From Lasiosphaeris hirsuta (Eukaryota > Ascomycota > Sordariomycetes > Sordariales > Lasiosphaeriaceae), in assembly GCA_030549175.1 (NCBI GenBank), contig JAUKUA010000002.1, positions 1,922,001 to 1,986,000 of the forward strand: a DNA stretch of 64,000 nt, written 5' to 3'. Below, piece by piece: positions 22,609 through 32,917 of this stretch; position 1 is the stretch's first letter, and each line of letters begins with the position of its first letter. The notes beneath the pieces were generated by a model that was not told the origin of the DNA, ran no database searches, and saw nothing but the letters and a program-made list of their open reading frames with translations. The translations under genes and the position numbers were made by a program.

Positions 22609-23697
22609 AACTGTCTTGGAGGTTGGGACTGCCGATAAAATTGCCGAAATAGCTAGTAAAAGACGGTAACCACCTAGTACCCTGTGTGCCTAGCAAATTC
22701 TTATCCAGGATTGGATGCGCCACAAGATACAGGCAGCGTCACAAGCTTCGAGGAGGTGAGGGGGGAGATCGAAAACTGTGATGAAAACAATGTCGATGCC
22801 GGATAGAAACGTCCCCCACCCTCCAGTCAGCACAGCGTTGTTGCTCCTTCCCCATACAACAGGTGATCTACTAAGGGAATTTTTGAGAGCACACATCAGC
22901 GGCTTTTGGGCTAGAACGCCTCTCAGCTTTCAGTGCCATCCCCACCTCTTGACCGTGTCTGGAGCTCCCGGCATAGGATGTAAATTAGCCTTGTGACGAA
23001 GTACTGACGAGGCTGTGGGCTGCCACTATGCTGACTGGTGTCATTGGTTGTTGGTAGACGGAACTATAAGACCAAGGTAGGTAGGTACCGTGGACCTTAG
23101 GTTGACGGGTTCTTCAGCAAATGCGGTACGACTTGTGCTGAATGTCACACTGGTCTTTTTACCCTAGATAAACATGTTAAGCATGGGTATTTGTTGAACC
23201 TCATCCCCATTTTTTTTGGTGGGACGGACTGTGTTCGGCGTCGGCGTCGGAATGGAGGGAATGCTGGGACCATTCACTGGTCCGAGTCTGAATTCCCCGG
23301 GACGGCCACGGTAAGTTTCTACACGACCTACTGGGAGTTCCCAGCTCGCCCTAGGGCTTAGACAGCCCCACAAGCCGTGATATGTACCTGTATTGGGCCT
23401 TACATCGGCCGAGTCCGAATGTAACGGCCGGCATGAGGAGGCCGCGCTCACCCACTCAGCCCAGCAAAAAGGCCCAAGACATCGCTGCTCGGCTACAAGA
23501 CCACCTACCTTACCTAAGATATCCAACCGATATCTCACACAAAGTTAATTGAAGCTTTGCTGCCTGGTGATTTCTCGCTTGAGAAAGTTGAAATGTCAAA
23601 GTTACTTGCGGACCATTCCTTCCTGATTCTAAATTATACTTTCTTAATCTCCCAACCTGCTTTTGGCTTCAGATGAGACTTGGAAATCAAAGTCCCT

Positions 23698-23715
23698 CCC
23701 CCCCCCCCCCCCCCC
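23698..23715. repeat. Poly-C tract (18)
   Basis: Run of 18 C on the plus strand, about 250 bp upstream of the ATG at 23968. Confidence 0.95.
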
Positions 23716-23967
23716 ACCCGCCCCCTCCCAAAAAAATTCAAATTTGAATTATTGACTTTTTATGCGAGCGACATAGATGAATGCTCCAGATATCACCTAA
23801 ACTTAGAGAACTGCCAAAGTATCTCTTTTTATTTTCTCAACGTTCAGTGCCAATCATAATGTATTTTAATCTGATCAACTCGATTCTCCCATCTCTCAAG
23901 TCCAAGCTTGCAAGACATGCACCTATCCCTCCTCCCTTCGCGAGTCGATCTTCAATAATTCGTTGCA

Positions 23968-25509
23968 ATGGAGAGCCCTGTTGCTGGATGTGCGCGTCTC
24001 GGAGACGAGGTGCCGCCGCAGCTTCAGCCCTCCGCACCTCGACAAGCGGCGGATATCAAACGGGTTCAGGACCGGTGGATGCGATGGACAAGGGACCCGC
24101 AGCGCCACGACTGGACGTTCGAATGGACAGCGAAGCCGACGATATGCCAGGCCAAGGACCTTGTCGACTTCTACTTGGACAGGGGGGCGGACCTGGGCAT
24201 ACCCAAACACCTGATCTGGGAATACTTTACCGTTCGCCATTTTCGACAGGGACGCAGCAACCAGCTTTTCCTAGTCGAGTTTTTCATTCCCACGTACGGG
24301 CTTTCGGGGTATTCCACCTTCGCCATGATCATGCGTCTTGGGGTTCCCAAGGACCCTTTCTACCTGGTGGAGAGCGAGGTGGCGACCATGTGCTTTGCGC
24401 GCCGAAGCGGCCTGCCGGTACCGCGTGTTTACAGCTTCGACTCGAGTGGCGCCAACCCTTTGGAGCTGGAGCCCATCTTTATGGAATTGGTCCCGGGTGT
24501 GAACTTCAAACATTGGATATGCGACTCTGGGAAGGACTTGAAAGGGCAGGACCTTATCAAAATACTCGACGAGGTGCAGAACAAGCATCTCACACTGCTC
24601 GAGAAAACTTCTTTTGATCAGATTGGAAGTTTATACTACGACTGGAAGGGGGAAAGAGGATTCTTCGTGGGACCAAGCACCGCGAAGGTGTACTGGACTG
24701 GATATCGTGCCCAGTACGTCGGACAGATAAACCGAGGGCCATTCGACCACATCACGGCGAGCCTGGACTCGTACCTTTGCGCCTGGGAAGTCGAGCTGTC
24801 GGACACGCGAGTCTACCCGAAGGACCGCGCTCATGTGCGCGACCTCTATCACGCCAGGACCCTGATAACAGAGACACGGCGGCAGCTGCTCCCTCGACTC
24901 CACGCATGGGGCGGCAGAGACGCGGCCTACTATATCCAGGGCCTCAACGACACGGTCGCCCGCACCGCGTGGCACCGTCCCCACGTCGGACACGGGTCTC
25001 TTCACCACGAGAACCTCCTGATCGATCCCGACACGCTGAAGGTGACGGCCATTGTCGACTGGGAGAAGTCGACGGTGCAGCCGGGGCCGGCAAGCCCGAG
25101 CATGACCTACTATCTGCTGTGGGACACGTGGGGCCTGTGCGTAGACAGCCGGCCTCCCGACGATGTCGCCTTCTCCGAGTTAGTCTTGGTACCTACACCC
25201 AAGGACGACGATCTCCCTGGACTGATCCGCGTGGGTGAGAAAGACGCTACCGAATACCTCGACGCACAGGACGGCATGATGGGCCTGCTTCTCCCGCCGC
25301 AGCTGCAACCGCCGAAAGACCGTGTGACGGGGGTATCGTGGACGGTGATGGTTTTGGAAGAGGCCATATTTTCGGTCTCTAAGAGTGTAGAATATTACGA
25401 CCGGATTCTCAGCGAGACAACAGTTGCATTGGATAGTGAGATGGTAAGGAGGAGGGCGAAATATGCGGCCCAAGTTGGGCGGGTCCAAAACCGATGCAAA
25501 GCCCGTTAG
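23968..25509 (+). CDS. APH-fold phosphotransferase-like protein
   Basis: Intronless, 513 aa, ATG start. The fold is that of the aminoglycoside phosphotransferase/choline kinase family common in fungi. N-lobe signatures are weak (TFAMIMRLG, LVESEVATMCFARR); the C-lobe shows the Brenner-like loop HGSLHHENLL at 342 and the metal-binding segment AIVDWEKS with Asp364. In active members the loop reads HGDxHxxN; here the catalytic Asp is Ser344, so phosphotransfer may be lost unless this subfamily differs. The next gene (25737) is another kinase-fold member on the same strand, but of a separate family. Function unknown; antibiotic resistance should not be assumed from the family name. Confidence 0.82.
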   Translation: MESPVAGCARLGDEVPPQLQPSAPRQAADIKRVQDRWMRWTRDPQRHDWTFEWTAKPTICQAKDLVDFYLDRGADLGIPKHLIWEYFTVRHFRQGRSNQLFLVEFFIPTYGLSGYSTFAMIMRLGVPKDPFYLVESEVATMCFARRSGLPVPRVYSFDSSGANPLELEPIFMELVPGVNFKHWICDSGKDLKGQDLIKILDEVQNKHLTLLEKTSFDQIGSLYYDWKGERGFFVGPSTAKVYWTGYRAQYVGQINRGPFDHITASLDSYLCAWEVELSDTRVYPKDRAHVRDLYHARTLITETRRQLLPRLHAWGGRDAAYYIQGLNDTVARTAWHRPHVGHGSLHHENLLIDPDTLKVTAIVDWEKSTVQPGPASPSMTYYLLWDTWGLCVDSRPPDDVAFSELVLVPTPKDDDLPGLIRVGEKDATEYLDAQDGMMGLLLPPQLQPPKDRVTGVSWTVMVLEEAIFSVSKSVEYYDRILSETTVALDSEMVRRRAKYAAQVGRVQNRCKAR

Positions 25510-25736
25510 TTAGACACATGAAATTGACGAGAAGTTGGATACCTAGGAAAGTACCTCGTGTTTCTTTGTTGTGGTGTTGAAAATTTGCGCATCTTTGGTG
25601 TTCTTCAAATTGCAAGTGTGACTCAGGCCTAGTCGAAATTCGGAGGAAGGAGCATCTTTCTTTGCCTTGGGTAATAAATAGCCCCTCTCTCCCCCAAACA
25701 CCCCCCGCTTCCGGCTACTTCTTGTCATCCGACGCC

Positions 25737-26771
25737 ATGTTCGACACAGCTGTTGAGAAACTTGGGCCATGGACGGAAATCGAGGGCGGGTTCCCCATTG
25801 ATCATGAGCTTCTAAATCGTAAGCGTTGCTGCACCAAATCGTCCAAATGATCGTGTCCAATTTTGACGAGTCGCCCACACTCAGTTTTCCCACAAAAAAT
25901 GCCATTGTTGTGTCTGCCGAGCATGTCCCTCCTTCACGACCTGATGCCTAGTCTGGTACTAAAGCCTCTCGGTTGGGGGAAGTACCGCACTGCCGTGCCC
26001 GAGACGTATTTCTTCATCCAAGACTTCAAGGATATGGAAATGAGTCTCCCGGACCAACGCCAGCTCGCCCAACAAACGGTCAAACCTACACGCTAACTTG
26101 TCGCCCAATGGAATGTTTGGGCTTGAGGTGACCACCTTTGCCGGCGATGTTCCGCATCCAGAAGGCTGGGAGCCCAGCTGGACCATCTTCTTTACTAAAC
26201 TCCTGATGCTTTGTCTTGAAGCCGACGAGAAGGCTAATGGGTATTGGCACGAGCTCAAGCTTGCGTCTGCTCACATTTTGGCCGCCGTGGTCCCGCGCTT
26301 GCCGAATCCCTTGCAGCAGGGAACAGATCCGATCAAACCTGTCTTGGTCCATGGTGATCTGTGGAGCGGACATGTCGGCACTGACAAGGAGACAGGCCAA
26401 ATACTATTCTTCGACTGCGGTTGCTTCTACTCTCACTTCGAGTTTGAGCTCGGCATGTGGCGCCGTGACGGTGCCAAAAATCTCGGACTGCAATATCTGC
26501 GCGAGTACCAGAAACTGGCACGGCCATCTAAGCCCGAGGAAGAGTTTGATGATAGGAACAGGCTTTACTGCATGGCTTTCTCTCTTACGCACTCGGCTCT
26601 CAACCCAGGGGATGCCGAGAGAAAAAAGTAAGCTCAAGACGACCCATCAAGGCTCTTCTGATGACATGACTGACCGTGCGCAGAGTCCTGAACGACATGG
26701 CGTACCTCTGCGAGAAATATGCCCCGAGAGAGGGAATTCCAAAGTATGATCCTGCTCGGGATTCGGCCTAG
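25737..26771 (+). pseudogene. Fructosamine/ketosamine-3-kinase-like gene, truncated and frameshifted
   Basis: A start ATG (MFDTAVEKLGPW), an intron at 25819-25884, and a body matching fungal fructosamine kinases: KPLGWGKY, LSPNGMFGLEVTTFAG, VHGDLWSGHVGTDKETGQI, FDDRNRLYCMAF. A last intron at 26628-26683 leads to VLNDMAYLCEKYAP and a stop at 26771. Two faults are visible. After the first intron the ATP-binding N-lobe is missing; the frame goes almost straight to SMSLLHDLMPSLV. Near 26084-26087 one extra base separates RQLAQQTVK from LHANLSPNG. The catalytic HGDLW motif is intact. Family members phosphorylate glycated proteins to start deglycation. This copy is probably dead. Confidence 0.8.
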
Positions 26772-27107
26772 AGTATGTCTGAATGAGGGCTTCTGGAATA
26801 CCTACCTCCCAAGGTAGTGAGTGGCCAAATCATCGGTTGATAACTGGAACCTTTGCTCCAACTTGAAACGTCCTCTTGTCGATGTTACTACCACACTTCC
26901 TAGAGATATCCTCGTCGCGATCCAGTGTAGATCGAAGTACCTTAGTCGAATACCTTACCACTTGAGGAGACGTGGCTAAGAGTCGAGGCTAGGAGCCAAC
27001 TTGAAGCGTTCTCGCTGGCATCAACGTGTTCTCTACTCCACACAGCTCCACATCGCTTTTCAACCCCATAGAGCAAATTGCGGGAAGTGCACTTCATTAA
27101 CAAGATA
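26772..27107. other. Short gene-free spacer
   Basis: 336 bp between the fructosamine-kinase relic and the tRNA-Ala. I see nothing distinct in it. Confidence 0.5.
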
Positions 27108-27190
27108 GGGGGTGTGGCTCAGTTGGTAGAGCGTTCGCTTAGCAGCTTCTCAACTGCGAAAGGTCCCGAGTTCGATTCTTAGCTCCTCCA
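27108..27190 (+). tRNA. tRNA-Ala (AGC) with short intron, weakened stems
   Basis: GGGGGTGTGGCTCAGTTGGTAGAGC gives the acceptor 5' strand and D arm. The anticodon stem TTCGC...GCGAA encloses TTAGCA, and about ten extra bases after position 37 (GCTTCTCAAC) fit the canonical tRNA intron site. The T loop TTCGATT and final discriminator A are present. The acceptor stem has a T-T mismatch at 6-67, and the T stem CCGAG/CTTAG has a C-A mismatch. Those changes make a tRNA pseudogene or a weakly folding copy possible. No other tRNA is visible in the window. Confidence 0.72.
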
Positions 27191-27276
27191 AGATTGCCGT
27201 CAACAAATCACATCAAATGATGCCTTGACAATATTTTTGCCCCGGCTCAGCTTCGCGACCCTCGGCCCCGAGTCAA

Positions 27277-28151
27277 TCACCCACACGGGGAACCTTTGTA
27301 CAGGAAACCGCCGCGCTTCTGCAACAGCGTTGTCCGCAACGACGTCCTCATACCCTTGGTATGCTTGTCCAGATCCAAAGCAGTCGCACTCTTGGCGTGG
27401 ACGTTCTTTAGGTAATCCTCGCTCTCGTACGCGGCCAGCGTCCAAAGCTTGTCTGCATCTACCGGGTCCGTGTACAGTCCGAAAATCAGCGTTCCGCTCT
27501 CCTTCTGCGCCGCGGCCACCTCCTCTTCCCAGTGCTCGAGGACGTGGTGGATGCCCCCGCTTGAGTAGGTCAGCGCCTCGACGACGATGTAGGGATCCGT
27601 AGCCTTGGCGAATTCGGGCTTGACAAAGTTCTGGCCGTCGATCACGGTGAAGTTCTGAACGACGGGATCCTTGGACCAGAGGTTTGGAATGCTCCTGGAC
27701 CAGTCGAATAGGGTTCCCGATACGACACTGGCCGCGAGGTGGCTGTTAAAGGTCGCATCATCGTTGTATCTGTAGTAGCACGCTATAAGCTATCTTGGGT
27801 TTTGCCAACAGTGAAGTCGATCCTGAATTCCTTACTGCTCGATAGAATATGCCGTGAGGTTATCGCCACCCCCACGAGGGACGAGGAGGGCGTACTTGGT
27901 CACGCCTATTTCGTTTGTGCACGACCAGTGAGATATGTTATCCATGCGGGTAATCAGCTTTTTTTTTTTTCCCACGGATGCGCGGTCAGCTACAAGACAC
28001 TCAGAATCTCCTCGATTGAACAACGTACCTGATCTCTGAACTCGGTAGTAGACGTTGGAAACAACGTAAAGAAGAAAACCGGAGACGCCGCCAATGCATG
28101 GTGAATCCATAGCGCGAACGGAGCAGTTAGGCTTGAGCGGAAGAAGCGCAT
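27277..28151 (-). CDS. Two-domain antibiotic-biosynthesis-monooxygenase (ABM) fold protein
   Basis: Three exons (28151-28029, 27957-27836, 27769-27277) give 245 aa in consistent phase. Both acceptors were chosen because they alone preserve the frame; the first follows a run of A on the minus strand. Two dimeric alpha/beta-barrel halves are visible: the first about residues 24-100 (GVTKYALLVPRGGGDN, TAYSIEQYNDDATFNSHLAA), the second about 140-225 (YIVVEALTYSSGGIHHVLE, WTLAAYESEDYLKNVHAKSA). The fold is used by cofactor-free monooxygenases, quinone-handling enzymes and related small proteins. Fused tandem ABM proteins are common in fungi but usually uncharacterised. A single-domain ABM gene lies 1 kb away on the same strand. 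Exact substrate unknown. Confidence 0.82.
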
Positions 28152-29128
28152 CGTGGGCAACCAGACTTTTGTTTCTGTCGATACGTTGTGAGTTGCAGAC
28201 CATTCGAGGTGCTGGCGAGGGCCGGCTTATATCTCTACCAGGTAGGCTTTGATGGGTCATTAAAACAGCCTGTCTGGAGCCATACTGATGGGAGTTGTCA
28301 GCATAAGGTACCTTACATATGCCCCGCTTTAAATCCAGGCGAGCTCGAGCAAATGGTTATTGGATGGCGCATTTGGATGTATTCGAAATTAGATGAATCA
28401 CTATCGAACCGAGGGGTTGAGCACATTCCTGCGACACCCGGGTCTCTTGGATTATATTTTACGTTCGGTACCTCTGTCGACGGGTATGGCATTCCCTCTT
28501 TTAAAGCAAGAAATAAAAATGTGTGAGTAAAGTACTCGTTTCCTTTTTCTATACCTGAGCTCCGGTAAATCAGGTACCTAGGGGTGAGCTAGGCTCCAAA
28601 ACTCGGCCTATTGCACACGTAGCAGTATCGTGGGAAAATACGCGGTAATTCCTGGGAAGCAGCTTCACGATGCACGAAAATATATATACATTTGCTTTGC
28701 TTGCATCTGCATTCTAACCCCTCGTAACATAACCTCACTACTAAGCGTGTGCCTGTGCAGGAATCGTAACTAAAGGACTCGATTTTAGGTAGGCTTGTCT
28801 TGTGCAGATGTCGCGTGGTGGTGATGCAAGATGCTGTGATAAGGCAAAGTCCAAGAAGAGGGACGTGGTAGACATGGTTTGAGCAAACGACTTGATTTGA
28901 AGCTTGAAAGATCTCCCGCGAGGAAGGCTTCCGCTAAGTAAGGTAGGGTAGTCAAGGTAAACAGGCGACTTCTGCCTCCAGCCTGGACTGGGGGACTTTC
29001 ACCCGACTTAATTGGGTCTCTGCCACGGGGCTTCGGATCGGACTTGAAAATGGTGCAGCAAAATTGATAGTATAGATTTGGTTGCTCCGGTATTTGACGG
29101 CAACCGATGACTACATCTGTCAAACAAT
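28152..29128. other. Spacer between two ABM genes
   Basis: About 980 bp with no supported gene. It includes an ACCTAGG-type motif near 28575 and AT-rich DNA near 28680. Confidence 0.5.
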
Positions 29129-29553
29129 CTACCCAGGCCAAACAGGGAGAATAGGCTTCACAAACTTGGCCGACATATCCTTGATATGCTCCTTCTTCAT
29201 CAACTTCTGCACGTCAGGCTGCGAGAGGTGGGCAAAGAATGCCTCGCGACCGGCAAACCTTGCGAAGAAGTGGAAAACAGTCGGGTCCTCGGTGTCCCTC
29301 GAGGTGCAATAGTAAACAACACCTGGCTCGAACTTGGCGATGTGAGTCGTTATAGCGTAGACAGTCTCGAGGGTATCGGCGTGTTCTGGGTCTGCGTGCA
29401 CCTGTCCAAGTTGCGCATGTGCGTCAGTGGAGGTCGGGGTTGAGTAGAGGAAGCTGGGCTTACCGTGCCATAGACACAGAACTCGTCCTCAGGGACATTA
29501 GAGAGGCAGGCGGGAAGAATGGAAATGTCGAACTCGATGTTTTCAGAGGCCAT
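29129..29553 (-). CDS. Single-domain ABM-fold protein
   Basis: Two exons (29553-29464, 29401-29129) separated by a 62-nt intron with good GTAAGC and CAG ends give 120 aa. The sequence shows one ABM half-barrel: EDEFCVYGTVHADPEHADTL, then VVYYCTSRDTEDPTVFHFFA and FFAHLSQPDVQKLMKKEHIK. This layout matches quinol-monooxygenase-like YgiN/ABM proteins, which act as dimers and may oxidise or bind small aromatic compounds. It neighbours a two-domain ABM gene in the same orientation; the two are too different to be a recent tandem duplicate. No leader or membrane segment. Cytosolic location is inferred. Confidence 0.83.
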
Positions 29554-30516
29554 GTTTCCCTTGCGAACTTGGAATTACTCTGATGCTTTTTTTTTTTTTT
29601 TTTTGTTGGCTGGTGTTGGGACTTTGCTTTGGATACTGAGGTGGTGAGAACTTGGAGCTTTGAAGTCAATGTGCATAGGGAGAGAGTGGCGAGCTGGGAG
29701 GATTTGTATCTAGATGTGCGGAATAGCAACGACTATCCATCGGTATGGAGGTGGGCACTTGTTAGCCGTATTAGGAAACTATATCAAGTTTGAACGAAGC
29801 CCGCACCGTCTATTGCACCTGTGAGGTACTTTAGAAGATGATTGCTCGAGGCACCCCCCCTGTTCTTTTAAGCCCCGTGGCGACCACAGCTGAAAAACTA
29901 ATGAAGAGGATGTCGCAATAGTAGGGGTGGGAGTGTCTTGAGCAGTTATCCTTTTGAATAATTCGGATAGCTTTCAACCAACATACCTTACCTAAGGTAC
30001 CCTACTTTAGGTAACTATGGTATCTAGGGGGGCATGTATGGACCTTTCGGCTTAAGGTTTTATGGCCGGTATGGTGGGCTCAAAGAGTGCACGTTTGCCT
30101 AATTATAATTAGAATGGAACAGACGGTTTGTTGTTGGCTGCTTGTTGCCCCGCCAGGCACGATCACCGAGTTACAGGGCTCGGTAGGGCCCGGCAAGCGC
30201 GCCTTGTTGACCGAAACTGCGCAGACACATGAGCATAGACAATATCACAGTTCTTCATAGATGAATCAAAACTACCTATGTATAATCCTTACCAGTGATG
30301 GTAGAAACAAGTATATGGGGTATCAAAAAGTGAAGAAACGTCCGCGGCCCAGTTGATGAAGCTGACAAAGACCTGATTGCAAAGTCCGGAAGCGGCCGAC
30401 CCCACTGCCCCTTTCCGCACCAGACAGGCCACCAGGCAGGCAAGGAAGAAAAAAAAAACGCCCGAATGATCCTTCCCACACAGCACACGCAAAATGCAGA
30501 TCGTTGGATTCGAAGA
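29554..30516. other. Gene-free stretch
   Basis: About 960 bp. It contains a poly-T tract of 16 or more near 29587-29604 just upstream of the ABM gene and an imperfect inverted pair TTACCTAA / TTAGGTAA (29988-29995, 30007-30014). No gene supported. Confidence 0.55.
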
Positions 30517-31231
30517 TTAGCGCAATGCAGTTTTCGTGAGCAGCCGTTGACGCCAGCTCTTCCGCCGCGACGGCGCGTCGCCACCATGCTCGAGGAATTC
30601 CTCGAGCTGGCGCCTTGACTCCTCGGGAAGCTGGTCGATGCTGTCATTGAGCAGATCGAGACACGTCCTCGATGCTGCGGGTTCGGTCAGCAAACCAATC
30701 TTTTCTTCTTTTTGCCTTCTTTTTATATATATATATATATTTCCCATCTTCTCCTTAGTTATAAAAATGGGACTTACGAATAAAGCCCTCGGCGCCCGTG
30801 TCGAGCGCAGCCCTCATACGGGCCGAATTGTAGCAGCCAAACATGCGCTGAATGGCCAGCATCCGTTTCCACAGCGTCTCGGCGTCCACATGGGCCTGTT
30901 CGGGCCCGCTCTCGGCCGGATTGGCGACCTGGCTGTTCCGCCACGAATCTGACCGGCGGGCTTGCTGGCGGTGGGTGGATGTCTGTTGTCGGAGGTGGTG
31001 GTGGTGCTGCTGCTCCTGCTGACTCGAGTGGTGTTGGTCCATGTATTCATAGCTCGCTGGCACCCCCTCGTCGTCGGGCTGCTGCTGCTGCTGCTGGCTG
31101 GTGCTCTGGAGCGGGCACGGCGTGATGGCGTCCTCGTCGTCGCTGAATGACGAGGATGTGGTGGAGCTGTGCGAGGTGCTGCCCCGCCGCGTGTGGACAT
31201 GGCGGTGCGGCATTGGTATGCGGGCCGACAT
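30517..31231 (-). CDS. Gln/His-rich hypothetical protein
   Basis: Two exons (31231-30778, 30674-30517) give 203 aa. The 103-nt intron contains a TA dinucleotide run. The N-terminal half is low complexity: Ser-rich, a six-Gln run, then Gln/His repeats. The C-terminal half is ordered and acidic (AETLWKRMLAIQRMFGCYNS, SRTCLDLLNDSIDQLPEESR) and probably helical; I do not recognise its family. Composition and clean splice phase support a real gene. A 16-base poly-C (coding-strand sense) begins only 8 bp before the ATG. The polyglutamine character suggests a nuclear or regulatory role, which is a guess. Confidence 0.7.
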
Positions 31232-31239
31232 AGGTGTGT

Positions 31240-31255
31240 GGGGGGGGGGGGGGGG
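31240..31255. repeat. Poly-G tract (16)
   Basis: Sixteen G on the plus strand, read as poly-C in the leader of the minus-strand gene starting at 31231. Confidence 0.95.
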
Positions 31256-32917
31256 ATTGGTAAACTTGGCGGTGGACTGGACTGGGATCGAAATTTGGCG
31301 GGTTATATTTGGGATATTTGGGGATATTTGCCGTGGTCTATTTATTTATCGATGGATATCAGATGAGTGTTTTGCACCGTGTCGACAGTGTACTCGGCCT
31401 TTGCACGATAAATACGGAGTGTCAGAGCCGGAGGCGTCGGGAAGGGGAGAGGGACCTTAATAAGGAGGGAAGGGGTGGCTGGCAGGGACAATGAGTAACT
31501 GCCCTGCATCCGTGTCGTGGATCCATGGGAATCCGCCAAATGCGCATGATTCTAGACCGCCTCGAACTTTCCTCGGGTGACGAAGAGGGAAGACAGAAAT
31601 CAGATAAAGGCGACATCCCTGCTTCGCCCGCCCCAATCTTTGGTCGCGTGGGACCAGGACCTACACTACCCTAACCTACATACCTACCTTTTCCTACCGC
31701 ACCCAAGCATTTCAGGCTTTCGAGTTGGAGCTTGGAGCACTGCCCAGCGACGATGATGTGTCGCCAATTGCAAGCCACGAGGCGAACCAATGTCTGGTGT
31801 GGCTCGAACACACTACACGCTGCAATCAACAAGGACCGTTGGGCAGCAGGAACGCACAGCTCGGTGCTGGGCAAGCTAGGCTAGTAGTGTGTGTGCTGAC
31901 GGCCAACCAATGTGGTGCGCTTGCTGTGTGGCGCACACCGCTCTCGGTCTGGGGGATCTGCGGACGACGCCCTTTACGCAAGATAACCGGATGCCACGAA
32001 TGCGTGCCCAGATTCCCAGATATGCCCGCCCAGCTGCCCAGTCGCCCAGTCGTCGCTGCCATGGCGGCGAGTTGGTGAGCCAGGGTGTGCACCGGCCATG
32101 TGTGCTCATGACCTCAGACAGGCAGAGAAGGCAAAAACGCTGTTGCCAGAAACCCGAATCATGTGTGCATCAGATGTCGCTATCGTCGCGCCGCCTTGCG
32201 ATAACGCGGGGTTGAGCGGCACAACGGCTCGTGTGATCGCGATCGGGTCTGGGCAGCATTTGGGGGAGGAGCGGGGTCGAGCGGGTCGGCTGTACCCCTG
32301 TCGAGCTGGCGGGCCAGCCAGCGCAGCGCCAGAGATGCCGTGAATGGCCTCATTTTCTCTGATCCGCAAAAAGTGGCACTGACTCAAAAACCTGCGAGCT
32401 GCGAGCTGCGGCATGCACGCCGCCGCCGACGACGTCGATTGGGCCGCCGGGGTTGATCTTGGACCTATCGAGAGTCCGAGTCGTCGCGGCCCTGCAGGTC
32501 AACGCATTAGCAGTGCACGCACGGCAAAGTCCGGACAATTTGCCCTCTGCGTCTGCATCTGCGTCTGCGGCATCGCAAGGACTGACGCCATAACGATGTG
32601 TTGATGCTCTCATCAGTCGCGCCTCACACCACCATGTTGTGGTGTTGAGAGTGTCAGTCACAATTATCATCATCATTTACTTCGTGACCCCTCCAGTCTG
32701 CCCAATGCAACACAACTTGTCGGCGGTGTTTGGTCACCCGATCCAGGCCGGCAGTTGGTGCGGCTCGCCGGCAGCAGATCACTGCGGGAGCCCCCGACGT
32801 TTCATTTACGCAAAAGGGAAAATGAGTGCATTCCTGTCCCACTTACACCAAAATGCCGCATACAACCCTAACCCTGACTGAGCAGACTCAACTTACACTT
32901 CGCTGGCAACAAAAAAA
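31256..32917. other. Gene-free stretch
   Basis: About 1.7 kb, fairly GC-rich, with many short open frames on both strands but no domain, splice pattern or long frame I can defend. TACCTACC-type motifs occur near 31675-31690. Confidence 0.5.

Larger units (their letters stand above)
21209..23967. other. Large gene-free, AT-richer stretch
   Basis: About 2.8 kb without a supported gene. It holds a perfect 14-bp palindrome (22279-22292, CGCGCATATGCGCG), the second copy of the dispersed repeat (22554-22608), a TAGG-type run near 23076-23090 and an 18-C tract (23698-23715). Its mixed short repeats fit decayed mobile-element DNA. Confidence 0.6.
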
